Of a stretch of 64,000 nt of DNA, positions 11,000-21,880 are shown one piece after another (positions within the stretch are counted from its first letter, which is position 1; the number at the start of each line of letters is the position of its first letter). The stretch is taken from the NCBI GenBank assembly GCA_944548615.1, contig OX155960.1, forward strand, positions 7,753,253-7,817,252. Reading direction: 5' to 3'. Source of the stretch: Micropterix aruncella. Its lineage: Eukaryota > Arthropoda > Insecta > Lepidoptera > Micropterigidae. Position numbers and translations under genes: made by a program. Under the pieces are notes generated by a model. The model made no database searches. It was given only the letters and a program-made list of their open reading frames with translations, and had not been told where the DNA came from.

Positions 11000-12400
11000 A
11001 TAAACAGAGTGAGTGTTTTCTTGCGGAACTTAAAACTCGGTTTTCACGTACATGGATCAAGACGAAAATTAAACTGGGATAAAAGGTTTTTCACAAGTTC
11101 ATTCATCATTTACCTATCCATTTACTAGCAAATTAATATCGTGCCGTTGATCTGTTTCTAACATAATGTCGCGCATGGATGCTTAAAAGAGATAAATATG
11201 TTTTGTTTTTTTTTTATAAGCTGCGTTTATATTCTTACCATTACCAGTTGATATTTTAAGCGTTTAAAAGGTATTGAATTATGTACTACGGTGACCTAAA
11301 TTGTAAAGCTGGTAACGTTCTGAAAATGGAAATAAATCCCACGTTCTCTTTCTGACACCTACATACCGCTCTATGGTATGTATTTGCATGACACACAAAT
11401 ACCGTATGTATATGCATAACAGAAAATACCGCCGCGCCGCTCTGTTGCATGCTTTGTTAACGTTGCCGACTTAAACTGTACGAAGCATTAACTGGGAGAA
11501 ATCACAGATCGTGACTGGAAACGCTGGATCACGAAGTTTGCGGAGCTACCTGTCACAGTCAGCAGCGCCGAGGGGCGGACAGGTAGCCATAGTCAGTCGG
11601 CCGCCACGAACCGCGTCGAGATGTTTACCTGATCAGTGGCGTCGACAAGTACCTGGTAAGCATAGACGATAGGTCGTCACTTATTTTTTGCTTGTGTCAG
11701 GGCTAGCGGGTTCGTAAAATAAATATACCTGGGTAAGGGTGCTATTATAGAAACAGACATCTTTGAATGAATGTACTGTCGCCGGCGATTTTTACTAAAA
11801 TCTCCGGTGACAGTACATCCAATAACCGAGCGATCGATTTTTCGTACATTTCGCCATTGTCGAGATATCCGCGTCATAAAGATACTATTCTCTTCAGTTA
11901 CTTAAAAACGATAATACTCATTCAAGATGTATGTTTATAATCCAGTGATAATATGTATATAATCTCAGTTAGGCGTATTTATGTTTATAATCGCGTCCTA
12001 TATATCAACCCTAAAATGCACAAGCGTGTATATACTCGTATATTCAGCCGTCCGCACCGCACACGTGTTTCTTTTCCCTCGCTCTTCGTGGGATGGGATC
12101 GCGTGGGGGCACGGCAGACCTCACTCTTTATGATCTCAGCGATCTGTCGCACGCTAAAAGAGTATAAAAAGATACGGACGACGGGTCCGCGTGAGACCTC
12201 CGTAAATTGACATGGGTTAAATATCGCGCTGGGAATATTACGCCCGATAATGGCCCTTCGCCTTTACCCCAAACGTATACGGAATAGATAATTAAGAGGG
12301 CTGTCTAATTCATTCCCCGATTCCCGAGTATTTTCCTTTGTTTCGAGTTGCGTCATCCTGTCATGCAAAGGACATCCTGTCATTTGAAAGCAAAGGACTG
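11000..12400. other. Unassigned region with GC-rich blocks
   Basis: GC-rich blocks occur at 11410-11660 and 12040-12200. The second holds CACACGTGTTTC and, 90 bases on, AGTATAAAAAGATACGGACG, a TATA-like string that could belong to a promoter. CCTGGTAAGCATAG at about 11651 resembles a splice donor. Neither is backed by a recognisable exon, so I do not call a gene. Confidence 0.25.
11771..11818. repeat. Near-perfect 22-bp hairpin
   Basis: The left arm 11771-11792 begins ATGTACTGTCGCCGG; the right arm 11797-11818 ends CCGGTGACAGTACAT. There are about two mismatches and a 4-nt loop (TACT). Confidence 0.7.
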
Positions 12401-12560
12401 ACCTAGCAAAAATAATCAAAATTCAATCACATTCATATATTTCATATTTTCATATATTTTGTATCGTATAATTCAACTAGGATTACAGTAGGAAAAAGTG
12501 ACATTTAAATTAAAATAAGACGACAAATTGATTCATCCTAATCCCATACAACCCGAGGCC
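12401..12560 (+). repeat. LINE 3'-UTR fragment related to 6471-6543
   Basis: GATTACAGTAGGAAAAAGTG followed by ATTAAAATAAGACGACAAATTGATTCATCC matches the tail of the LINE relic at 6.4-6.5 kb with scattered changes. There is no coding part. The assignment rests on that shared stretch. Confidence 0.45.
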
Positions 12561-12920
12561 CGTCACACATCTAGTTAGGCTTCCGCGTGTAATTAGATAT
12601 GCGATTTATTACCTACATAATTTGGATTGCGAGCTGACGTTTAAAAAATAGAGTAGATTATTTAGATTTTTTTGAAAAATATACACAATATATTTACTAC
12701 ATATTCAAAGATAAAAAATTATTATTAATAATAATAGAGCTACTTGTCATTTTTCATAGATAGTTTATTTTAAACAAATTTAACTACAATTGTCACTCCT
12801 TTCTCCGTTCTAGATGCCAGCCCCGACTGTAATAGCCATTTAATATTTCTAATTTTGAAGCTATCAATATTATCTTATATTTAACACGCTCTTCAAGTTT
12901 ATTATACATTCGCGTCGATT

Positions 12921-13124
12921 CTAAATAAGATAAAAAACAAATTTACAGCGTGAAGTTTGTACCACCCGACGTTTCGGCGATGTTGCAGCTGCCGTTTTCT
13001 AGGGTAGACTGTTGCAACGGCGGCTGCAACGTCGCCGAAACGACGGGTGTTACAGACTTCACTCGGTAAATTCGTTTTTTATATTATTTATAATGTCAAA
13101 CAACCGCGATTGTCTCTGATTTCA
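12921..13124 (+). mobile_element. Palindromic retroposon-like element, internally deleted copy
   Basis: It contains ACCCGACGTTTCGGCGATGT and, after GTAGACTG, the inverted GCGGCTGCAACGTCGCCGAA. The flanks (AAAAACAAATTTACAGCGTG and ...CGGTAAATTCG) are also inverted. The order ends with AATGTCAAACAACCGCGAT, as the 33092-33587 copy does in the opposite orientation. Compared with that copy, most of both arms and the loop are missing, leaving a short palindrome. Confidence 0.65.
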
Positions 13125-13600
13125 TATTCTTAGCGATGTACAATAATCGATACCAATGTATCGAGCCTGCCTTTGTGCGAATGTCGTTGTTACCCGAGGT
13201 ATCACAACATTTAAATCTTCTCCAGCCCTCGTAGTTTTTATTTGGTGGCTGCATAATTGGTCATTTCTATGTATATGAAAATGAACGAGCAACAGGCACC
13301 CCAAACAATTATCCGTGTACCCATAAACCCTGGCATAATACCATGTAAACCATTCTCAAACTTGCGATTGATAACACAAGTTGCAACAATCAATAACTCA
13401 TTTCTTTTCAATGCATAAAACCGCACCCGTAACGAATGCGCTGCTGCAAAGGTTGACCTAAGAAAGTAAGCATATGACTCGCTATCAACCAACTATTTTA
13501 GATAGTTATCAATAGAAGAATGAGGAAACCCTCAGATTTCGTCACCATTCAAAGTATTGGTATTATGTAATCCGCATGTGTCCGTTCTCTTCTAACCTAC
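13125..13600. other. Unassigned
   Basis: No recognised element. Open frames at 13122-13304 and 13238-13492 (minus) have no domain. Confidence 0.35.
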
Positions 13601-13604
13601 GGGC

Positions 13605-14990
13605 GGAGTTATGGGGGCGTACACCGATATTATGCCTTCAATGAGCAGCCTTCACTATGCAGACGCGTGCCGTACGCCAATAGGCTTGATACGCTTGTAT
13701 GGGTGGTATTTAGAGATGTGCAACTACCGACCTATTTCCATCCTGTCGGTACTCGGTAAGCTCTTCGAGAAGATTGCGTATGTCCAAGTTTACCCTGCCA
13801 TCTACAGCGGCCTCCCTGCTCAGCAGCACGGATTTCTTCGCAAACGATCGACGTTAATCTACTTGGAAGAGTTTACGGAATACCTAGCCATCAATATGGA
13901 TAAGAGAGTGCAAGTTGACGCTGTGTACACCGATTGTACAATAGCTTTCGATCACGTAAACCACCGTGTACTTGTCCGCAAACTGCATTCGTTGGGTATT
14001 CGTGGGGATCTTCTGAGGGGGTTCACCTCTTATGTTTATAATCGCTGTCAAGCTGTCGTAGTGAGTGGACACAAGTCTGATTTTGCTGTGATTCCGTCGG
14101 GCGTACCTCAGAGCTTGCATCTTGGACCGCTCCTGTTCAATGCCTATATATACGACATAGGCGCGTGTTTCCAAAACTCCAATTTTAATTTTTCGCTGAC
14201 GATATGAATGTAAACCCGTTCCGAGCACCGAGGACTGCGGGAGACTGCAAGCGGATCTCAACAGACTTGCTGAATATTGTGCCGCTAACAGAAATAATAT
14301 GCCACCAAATGTTTCAAAATTATATTCTCGAGAAATACACGAAAGATCGGGTGGCATTATTATGTCGGTTCCGTTAGCGATAAAATACCAGAAATGACTT
14401 GCGTTCGCGATTTAGGGATTTAACTTGACGGCAAACTCTTAGGTGCCTACCACTACCACTACCACAAGTGACAGAGAAGGGCCACAAAATGCTTAGATTT
14501 ATGCTGTGTATGAGCAAACAGTTCTCTGGGGACAAGGCTCCATTGACACTATACACTAGCTATGTCCGCAGCGTCCTCGAATTTGCGGCACCCATTTGGT
14601 CGCCAGGATACGAGGTGCACAAGATCCAATTGTAGAGAATTCAGTGACGATTCGTCAGACATATCGCTCTTTGTGTCTTACGAAGATAGGCTGTTGTCTC
14701 TCGAGGATCGGCGTGCTGTCTTTGACATTGCTGCACGATATCGTCAATGGGGCTGTAAACAGCCCGTACCTGATCGAGGGTGTCCAGCTATTTGACCAAC
14801 CGATACGTTAAACCAATTACACGAATACTTCCGTATTGCACCGATTACCTAATGCCTATAACGTGAGGTTTGCTAATGAGGATATTATCAGCTGCACTAA
14901 AAGCAGCTTCAAAACAGCAGTGCGATCTGTAGTAGTTAGGGCGGGAGTGTCAGCGAAGCAAGACTGAATTACATAATATATAGAAACCTT
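13605..14990 (+). pseudogene. Non-LTR retrotransposon reverse transcriptase pseudogene
   Basis: A continuous frame at 13611-14207 (198 codons) carries reverse transcriptase motifs: NYRPISILSVLGKLFEKIA (motif 1-2), then TDCTIAFDHVNHRVLVRKL (the catalytic A region, with the usual FDxVNH) and GVPQSLHLGPLLFNAYI (motif B, where most relatives have GVPQGSxLGPLLF). A frameshift near 14185 moves the catalytic box to another frame (the DNA still encodes FADD-like ADDM). After it comes RLQADLNRLAEYCAANRNN, then a thumb-like segment around 14475-14700 (SKQFSGDKAPLTLYTSYVR, LEFAAPIWSPGYE). At least three frameshifts and several stops are present. The family looks Jockey/R1-like. The endonuclease domain is missing upstream. 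It is a dead, 5'-truncated copy. Confidence 0.8.
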
Positions 14991-15715
14991 ATGGATATAC
15001 ATATAAATATATATTTATTATTATTATTTTAATTTGTAAATTATAAAAATTTAATTAATTGTGTAAATTATAAAAATTAGTGTCAATTATAAACGGTATT
15101 AGTCTTAAGTACCGATTTCATTCTGCACAATTTTATTAGTTATATACTGTAATTTACCACGACTGAAAAAAAATGAAACAAGAGTGTGTTTGTTTTTTTT
15201 TTGTTTAAACGCGCTAATCTCTGGAAATACTGAAGTAAGTTATGAACTTTTTATTTTATTTCTATTAATTTAAGAAATAATTACTATATAACATTGATTT
15301 TGCTTACAAAAATAACCAGAAACGAATGGCAAAACCTTAACCTTATGCTTTATTGATTCTTTCACCCAACTGGGACTCGCCAGTTCTAGGGTGGATAGGG
15401 GTTTAATATTACAATAAATTATGTCAAAGATTTAGAAAATTCTCATAAAACTAAACTGGCTTTAAATTTGGTAGTAAAAAAATATCAATTCCATTATAAA
15501 ATCGCATTAAACAGAACATGACATTTTGTTAAATATAGTGTTACAAATAGAATAGACTTAAAACTAAAATAAAGGTATAAGAAAGAAAAGAACGATAAAG
15601 TCGTAAGAAAATTACAAAAAAAGTCTATAATATCTAATATATGGTATGTAATATATCATTAAATATATTAATACCTAGTCAAAGTAAAATTCATTGTCAA
15701 AACAATATACGTACG
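14991..15715. other. AT-rich spacer
   Basis: Low-complexity AT-rich DNA with no element ends or genes seen. The first ~150 bases may be the 3' UTR of the upstream LINE. Confidence 0.35.
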
Positions 15716-15717
15716 TA

Positions 15718-15983
15718 CGGGGTGTTATTACAGCACGGGCTTTTTTTCTGTGGGTGAATCAGTACAACGTAGTAAGCAACTTTTGATATTTTTTTTTGGA
15801 AAAAACCTTTTCATAATATTTAAAAATAAAATTAAAAAAAAACAAATTTAAAAAAAAAAAATTAAAAAAAAAAAAAAAAAAAAAGTTTATTTTTCAGTTT
15901 TTTCCAAAATTTTTTATTAAAACTTGCTTATTTCGTTGTATTGATTAACCCACAAAAAAAACCCGTGCAGTAATAACACCCCG
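15718..15983. mobile_element. TA-flanked foldback MITE with CGGGGTGTTATTAC ends
   Basis: CGGGGTGTTATTACAGCACG at 15718 is mirrored by CGTGCAGTAATAACACCCCG ending at 15983, with TA on both sides (15716-15717, 15984-15985). Inside, GGGTGAATCAGTACAACG and its inverse also pair, so almost the whole 266 bp can fold on itself around a poly-A centre (15840-15884). The GGGTGAATCAGTAC segment is shared with the CAGGGTGAG MITE family, suggesting related or chimaeric elements. Confidence 0.8.
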
Positions 15984-16029
15984 TATAACAACAAACTTAA
16001 ATAAATTGTACTGTATAAACATGTCTCAT

Positions 16030-16235
16030 GTAAGGTCTTCCAATATGCAAACCTAATAATATGGGATGAGTGCATAGAGCTCAAGTAGAGGCCTTAGATA
16101 TAACTCTCAGAGATACAAAAAGCTACAATGAAGTTATGGACGCAATTACTTTGATGTCTTCTGGTGATTTCAGACAAGCATTGCCTGCATTACTTAGAGG
16201 ATTTAGAGCAGATATTATTAAACCTTGACTTATGC
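16030..16235 (+). pseudogene. Helitron helicase relic
   Basis: Reading the plus strand gives YANLIIWDECI (a Walker B box as in Pif1-type helicases) at about 16042-16075. After a frameshift comes VEALDITLRDT, then SSGDFRQALPALLRGFRADIIK up to about 16228. This spacing matches the helicase half of Helitron RepHel proteins, where the consensus is close to LIIWDE...EALDRTLRD...SGDFRQTLPVIPRGTRADI. The rolling-circle Rep part is not seen. Only about 60 codons survive, so this is a scrap of an autonomous element. The non-coding Helitrons at 47.3 and 49.5 kb would have needed such an enzyme. Confidence 0.75.
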
Positions 16236-16860
16236 CGAATTCTTAAAGCTGGAATAACACATATATTATACCATAATTGACGGTAAGAAACATTGTATTC
16301 TATTTCATTCCATTGACCGGCCAAGATCCGGCTAGCGTCATAAGTACCAGTACATACATAAGCAGTGAACGTTACATACATAGTAAGTATCTGCATCTGC
16401 TAGGATATATTTAAAATGATAATTGCTCTACAAGTGTTTTAGAAGAGCTAATATGCCCTCTTTAAAATAAAATTTAATCTTCCAGATAGAACTGTTTAAT
16501 GGCCTAGATTTTAAAGTGGCTGGATTTGATTTCATTCCATGATTTGAAGATGCACTCGATCAAGTGGAATTGTATCAGTGGCATGTTTTTATCGTACAAT
16601 AAACAGACACTGAAATCGAATTTGATTGTATATGTCATGGATTCACTTTTAAGGCTGAATGATATTCATACGAAGAGATACAAAAATGTACATGTACATG
16701 TACATTTAAACTAATACATATACATTTATCAAAATAGTATGCCATTGATTATACACGGTATTTGATTGCTTAGCTCTATGGTACGATTTGGCAGTACTTT
16801 GACGCAGACGAACTACGAACAAAACAATATTTGTTATCTAAATGTTGGTACAATTTGAGT
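16236..16860. other. Unassigned
   Basis: No recognised element. ATGTACATGTACATGTACAT (16688-16707) is a short self-complementary dinucleotide-like run. Confidence 0.35.
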
Positions 16861-17079
16861 GACTTTTACCTTAAGCAATTTATGTTATTGTGAGAGTGGC
16901 CACCCTTCACTAGACTCCAATTGATTGTGAGCGAAGGGTGGTTCTCATCAAGAAGTTTTCTCCGTGATTGAAAGTCGAGGATGTTGACGTTACAGTATTT
17001 AATCAGAAGGTCTCTGGTCGTAACGCCTTGATTGATGTTTCGCCGAAGTGTGTAGTCGAGGAGCGAGGCTTGACGATCG

Positions 17080-17225
17080 GTATCGCGGATAATGCAGGTA
17101 CTGCTTGATAATGAAGTGTAGGCGCGATAACTGCCCAACAGGGGAATGATGTGTAGCCGCGGTAACTGTCCACCAAGGGAATGATGAAGATGTGTAGCGC
17201 GATAACTGCCCAACAGGAATGATAT
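17080..17225 (+). repeat. Minisatellite, ~50-bp unit, three copies
   Basis: The phrase GCGATAACTGCCCAACAGG(GG)AATGATG recurs at about 17126 and 17199, with a variant GCGGTAACTGTCCACCAAGG at about 17158. Copies are separated by GTGTAG spacers. Three overlapping minus-strand open frames here are a consequence of the repetition. Confidence 0.6.
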
Positions 17226-17339
17226 TGATCGATCGAAATGTACTGCGTTTTATATTGTAAGCAGTGACGCAATAGTTGTGAGTGGGGTGAGAAATGTCTG
17301 TTAATTTCGTATCGATCAGAAGAAATGACATTAGTCATC

Positions 17340-17585
17340 ACCTGACTGTTCGTAAAATGCCGAATTTATTTGGAAATCAATTGCAGCTGGCTCGTGTAGA
17401 CTTGAGCGAGTTTGCGGTTTCGATTCTGTAGAGATTACTTTTTGTTGTACCTATGTATGTTGGGCTGAAGTTCCAACATTATTTTATTTTATTGATTGTT
17501 GCATTTGAATAGTTTATTTTGTGTTTGTATTTTCTACACCCTAAACGGGTTTTTTAAAAATAAATATGATTTGATTTGATTTGAA
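17340..17585 (+). repeat. Retroposon 3' end with (ATTTG)n tail
   Basis: AAAAATAAATATGATTTGAT followed by further TTTGA units near 17558-17585 looks like the polyadenylation signal plus microsatellite tail of a LINE or SINE. No coding part was recognised upstream. Confidence 0.4.
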
Positions 17586-17954
17586 CATTAAACTTTATAT
17601 ATTTTTTTCTAATTTCGAAATTCGAGTGACTTATATTTTTTCCTTGATAAAATCGTAATATATGTAATATTAAATGGGACACAGTATGAGCCTCCCCGAA
17701 CATTGTGCACACTTTCGACTGTCTGATATGCGAACATGAACAAGCAGGCGTCCCTGGAAACGGTAATTCTAAACTCACCGGCCAATCCTTCTACCACCGG
17801 GCCAAAGGACAATGTGACAAGATGCCAAGCCAATTTCGTCCGCTAGGGCGCCAATCTTCACAGCGAATCCAATATACGACTGGGAAACGCTGCAGGATAA
17901 AGATATCAACCCCCATCACACACCAGGACCTACAAGAGATTAAAAACAAGACCA

Positions 17955-18180
17955 TTCAAAGGGCAATGTATACGCTTCTACAATAAAGTCCCAGAAAACA
18001 TGCGAAATTTATCTGTGATACAATTTAAGTCATTTATTAAGAAGAAGCTGTACTCAAAGGGCTACTATAAAATAAATGATTATCTAGACGATAAAGACCC
18101 TTGGAAATAAAATGGTTACCTCGATGATTTATATCATGTTATATGTATAGAATAGAATAGAATAGAATAGAATAGAATAA
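17955..18180 (+). pseudogene. Jockey-like LINE C-terminal end and microsatellite tail
   Basis: An uninterrupted frame 17955-18110 encodes FKGQCIRFYNKVPENMRNLS, then FKSFIKKKLYSKGYYKINDYLDD and a stop. This is the typical end of Jockey/CR1-clade ORF2 proteins (FYNxVP...FKxFxKKxL...GYYxxxDYL). A (TAGAA)n run at 18149-18180 forms the tail. The upstream frame is broken or replaced. Confidence 0.65.
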
Positions 18181-18475
18181 CTTTATTGTGCTATAAAAAC
18201 ATAACTTAGTGAATATTACGCTGGTTTTATAAAAAAGACAATTTATGCACAAATAGCGGACTTATCGCTGTTGCGATATCTTACAGTCAACCAAAAAAGA
18301 CAATTTATGCACAAGTTAAGGAATTATCGCTATAGCGATATCTTACAGTCAACAATTTTATAAAGTAATTCTTAATTGTCACCGTACAATACACACATAA
18401 GTAATAACTATAATTTAAAATAAACTTATAGAAACAAATATCAATAACTTATGCTAAGATAACAATATACCGTTT
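18145..18475 (-). repeat. Second LINE 3' UTR, tail-to-tail, with 62-bp tandem duplication
   Basis: On the minus strand the sequence ends GCACAATAAAGTTATTCTAT followed by (TTCTA)n, so the same microsatellite serves as tail of a minus-strand element. Its UTR carries a 62-bp tandem duplication (units 18231-18292 and 18293-18354, both with GACAATTTATGCACAA and GCGATATCTTACAGTCAA). No coding part was recognised. Confidence 0.5.
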
Positions 18476-18529
18476 TTTTTTAAATATTTTTGCCCATGTG
18501 TCACAATAATTTGTTATAATGTCACAATT

Positions 18530-18640
18530 ATTAAATTTTTATATCATTTATGTATGTTTGTATGCATTATTGACGTCAAAAAGTTACGATTTCGTACTAT
18601 TTTGAATAAAAAAACTTATGATTATGATTATGATTACCAC
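18530..18640 (+). repeat. LINE 3' tail (TGATTA)n
   Basis: AATAAAAAAACTTATGATTA followed by repeated TGATTA up to about 18637 is a common 3' terminus of Jockey/CR1-type LINEs. The upstream ORF is not visible. Confidence 0.5.
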
Positions 18641-19265
18641 CCAGGCCGCATATTTTTGGAGACGACGGCCTAACCTGACCTGGACTCGTTAACGAACTAA
18701 CTAACTATATATTAAACATATAATATGACTATTTTTAAGAAAAAACACTATATAATAAAACAAATTTCTGCGAAATTACACTCATATATATTTTCCTCAA
18801 TATCTCAACACTCATATATATTTTACCCCCAAGAGATACATTTTGGCAAATTTGCTTGTAATTGTTTTCACGAATTCAACTTTGTTTACGACCCGTTGCT
18901 TCCGCCGTATTAACTTATCATTGCGTCTTGCGATTTTCAGGAACGCGCGCTGTGGATTTAGTTGTAAGGATGGATATCGATATCCGATATATCGAAAACA
19001 TCGATGGTTAGAAATCGATTTTCGATGAGTTTCACAACGATGGTGCCTTATCGATGTTTTGGCACCATCAATGTTCCTCCGTCGATATTTCTCATCTATA
19101 CATTATGTTTTCTCTTCCTCCAAATATGAATAATAATATTTTATGGATTGATATTTCTTTACACTTTAACCGCTGGGGCGGCAAACAGGCCGAACGGCCT
19201 ATTGCAGTGGTTGACAGATATGCACGTAGCCGTTTCGGCTGGCCTCCATATATACTATATAAATA
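18641..19265. other. Unassigned, with ATCGAT-rich patch 18970-19060
   Basis: The patch holds GGATATCGATATCC (contains TATCGATA, the DREF-type site), ACATCGATGG, AAATCGATTTTCGATG and TTATCGATG. Similar strings recur at 20598-20672. It may be a repeat end rather than a promoter. Confidence 0.35.
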
Positions 19266-19267
19266 TA

Positions 19268-19660
19268 CAGGGTGAGTTTTAATTAACCGGCATCCTTGAA
19301 AGGGGTCAAGGGGGTAAATCAATAGAGTAGATAAGCGATTTTTGATTAAAAACAATGAAAAAAAACCTTTTTTTTTTAAATTTGAAGAACCTGACTATCA
19401 AATAAAGTTTGACAAGCGTTTGGAGCGCGCTGCGTCATCTAGCGGTAGGTAAAACATCGCTAATAAACAATATTAGAGATATTTTACATACCGCTAGATG
19501 GCGCATCGTGCTCTACGCATTTATACTATTAAAAAAAACATATTTAAAAACATATCTTTTATTTTTTAAATGTTTTTCCCACAAATTTTTATTAAAAGTT
19601 CCTTACTTTCTCGTACTGATTCACCCATTTAAGGATGCCGGGTAATTAAAACTCATCCTG
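19268..19660. mobile_element. TA-flanked foldback MITE, copy 2
   Basis: It begins CAGGGTGAGTTTTAATTAAC and ends with the inverse TTAAAACTCATCCTG, flanked by TA (19266-19267 and 19661-19662). CGGCATCCTTGAAAGGGG pairs with the right-end GGATGCCGG, and CATCTAGCGGTAGG with CCGCTAGATGG, so the 393 bp fold into one long hairpin. There is no coding capacity. TA target duplication and the C-A-G-G-G start point to a Tc1/mariner-type transposase acting in trans. Confidence 0.85.
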
Positions 19661-19872
19661 TACACTACATGTCTAACAAAAATAATTATTATCTAACAAA
19701 ATAATAATTAAAAACGATGTAAGTATTTTAATACGAAATCGACCAAAAAATGGTGCGGCAGTTAAACAACAAATTTTGGAAATGAATTTATTAAACATTG
19801 TCATTTCCTATTTTGAATTTAGATATAATTACTTTTTTATTGTTTAACACCTATGTTGAATTATATAATATA

Positions 19873-20590
19873 CTAGATGACCCGGTGAACTTCGTACACC
19901 TAAAATTGATTTGATTGTAACTCTTCATAAGCGTTTATTTATCCTAATCAACCTTCCAAATCCAATTCATTGAAATCTATAATATGGCCGAATCATGTAG
20001 GTACGGTTTGAGTTTCGTTTGGTGATTAAATGAAAGTCGTTTTTTATTTTCCGACTTTATCGACTATTTCGACTTTTTTGCATTTTTCGACTTTTCGGTC
20101 TTTTTTGACTTTTTCCACTTTTTTCACTTCTTCGAGTTTTTCGACGTTTTTGACTTTTTTGACTTTTTGACTTTTTTGACTTTTTTGACTTTTTCGACTC
20201 TTTTGACTTTTCCGACTTTTTCGACTTTTTGACTTTTTGAAATTTTACGCTATTGCACGGAATGAATAACAGTTATGGATGTCGCAGCTGTCAAACAATA
20301 GGATCGCCGCGAACGCCATCTATTGAAAGTGGCCTAATTCCCAAAATGACCAATTTCGATTTTTTCGATTTTCAGTTGTTTCTTTTAATATTTCTTAAAT
20401 ATTTTTTTTTGAAACCACCCCTGAATCAAGGCAAACAAAATAAAAAAATTATTCAAATCGGTCAAGTCATTTTCGAGGTCTTGCGAGATAATATCATCTC
20501 TATTATTGATTTTAACAGAAGAAAACTCATAGGGATTGTCAGCAAAATGAGTACCTACAACGAACGATTTTTAAAAAAAGAAATGATCAG
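19873..20590 (-). mobile_element. Helitron-like fragment, 3' end at 19873
   Basis: CTAGATGACCCGGTGAACTT is the reverse complement of a Helitron 3' terminus (...GGGTCATCTAG), preceded on the plus strand by A as expected at an A/T insertion site. TCAAATCGGTCAAGTCATTTTCG near 20457 is typical inner sequence of such lepidopteran non-autonomous elements. The 5' TC end was not found, so the right limit is a guess. A CGACTTTTT minisatellite (20040-20240) lies inside. Confidence 0.5.
20040..20240 (+). repeat. (TTTTTGACT/TTTTTCGACT)n minisatellite
   Basis: About 20 imperfect copies of a 9-10-bp unit (GACTTTTTT, CGACTTTTT) in direct repeat. The pyrimidine bias is strong on this strand. Confidence 0.85.
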
Positions 20591-20860
20591 ATGATCTAAA
20601 TATCGATGATTTAAAAACAATATTTTAAGACCATCCATGTTTCCGTTACAATGTTGGTATCGATGGTAACATCGATGTTATTACAACCTTTTATTTACCT
20701 TGCAATGTATGTTAGTATGTATGTTTGTTTAAGTCAAATCCTGCAAGCTGAAATAGAACCACTTCCTCTTATCCTTTGAAGTTGAAATTTTACCCTTTGG
20801 TTCAGTTCCGATGACAATGCAATTTTATGGTGACCATTACCTGATTCTACTACCAGGGTC

Positions 20861-21225
20861 GGCTTCCAACGAGGCTACTTTTCCACGGTCAACAGCACAG
20901 AAACGGTGTTTATTATACGCATTCAATTATGATAGCCCGTTCTAAATTTCACCGCGTCAGTGCTGCTGCCCCAAGGGCTGGCTTTCAATAAGGAGACTCC
21001 TCAACGGTGGACAGCAAAGAAAAAACGTTTTGTATACGCATTCCATTATGACCCGTTCTAAGTGTCACCGCGACAGGGCTGCTGTAGCCAGAGTTGGCTT
21101 CCAACGACCCCTTCTCAACGGTCGACAGCACAGAAACTACATTTCTTAAACGCATTCAATTAGGATAGCCCGTTCTAAGTTTCACAATGACATAGCTGCT
21201 GCACCCAGGGTTGGCTAAGGATTGA
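20861..21225 (+). repeat. Tandem repeat, ~117-bp unit, three copies
   Basis: GGCTTCCAACGAGG and variants (GGCTTTCAATAAGG, GGCTTCCAACGACC) start units at 20861, 20980 and 21096, with a truncated fourth at 21213. Each unit has CTCAACGGTCGACAGCACAGAAA, GCATTCAATTA and GCCCGTTCTAAGTTTCACC. Divergence is about one base in six by eye. Confidence 0.8.
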
Positions 21226-21880
21226 GCATTTTAATAAATGCTTGTTTTTAAAAATGTGTTTTTACTATTAATTTATTTCATTGATGTCCCTCCCTATTCA
21301 GTTGTGCGCAAACAAATAAGATGATAATTCAATGGTTCGATATCTCCGCTTAGTAAAACGCAATGCAGACAGATTTAAAGCCCACCGATTTGCATTAAAC
21401 GCTGAATCGAGATGGAATTTGTTTCAATAATAAATATTTGCCCAGCACTCAGAAACGTGCTCAACGATCGCTCAAATCCTTCCTCTGGAAGGAATGAATG
21501 TTTACGGGCCGTCGAAAGTAAAACACGAATTTTACGAGCGAGGCTGCTGTAACAGCTCTCTGCCTTCGGCTTGATAGATCATTTTCATTTTCATAGTTAT
21601 TATTGTTGAAGGCGTGCCGGATTGCTACTGCTGACGAATTGGTAATATTCCCGGCAGTAATTGTACAATGTGATATTTTAATTTTATTTATACAATTGAA
21701 TCTACACTCTAAGAACCTTTCTCTAAGTGATTCGCCTTAGCAAATAAACACTATAAAATAATTATAATAAACCACTTTATTTTCAATAAAAAAAGGCGAG
21801 TTTAGTGCCCCGCTGCAATATCTATTAGCTAACCTATAACGTAAGTATATATCACACGTTTTGTGTTGGCTACACAAAAT
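21226..21880. other. Unassigned
   Basis: No recognised element. CGAGGCTGCTGTAACAGCTC near 21540 contains a short inverted repeat. Confidence 0.3.

Noticed and set aside
16866..17341. Three overlapping minus-strand frames of 110-115 codons
   Set aside because: The length results from a ~50-bp minisatellite open in all three frames; no domain.
20040..20240. CRISPR-like array
   Set aside because: It is a continuous minisatellite without unique spacers, in eukaryotic DNA.
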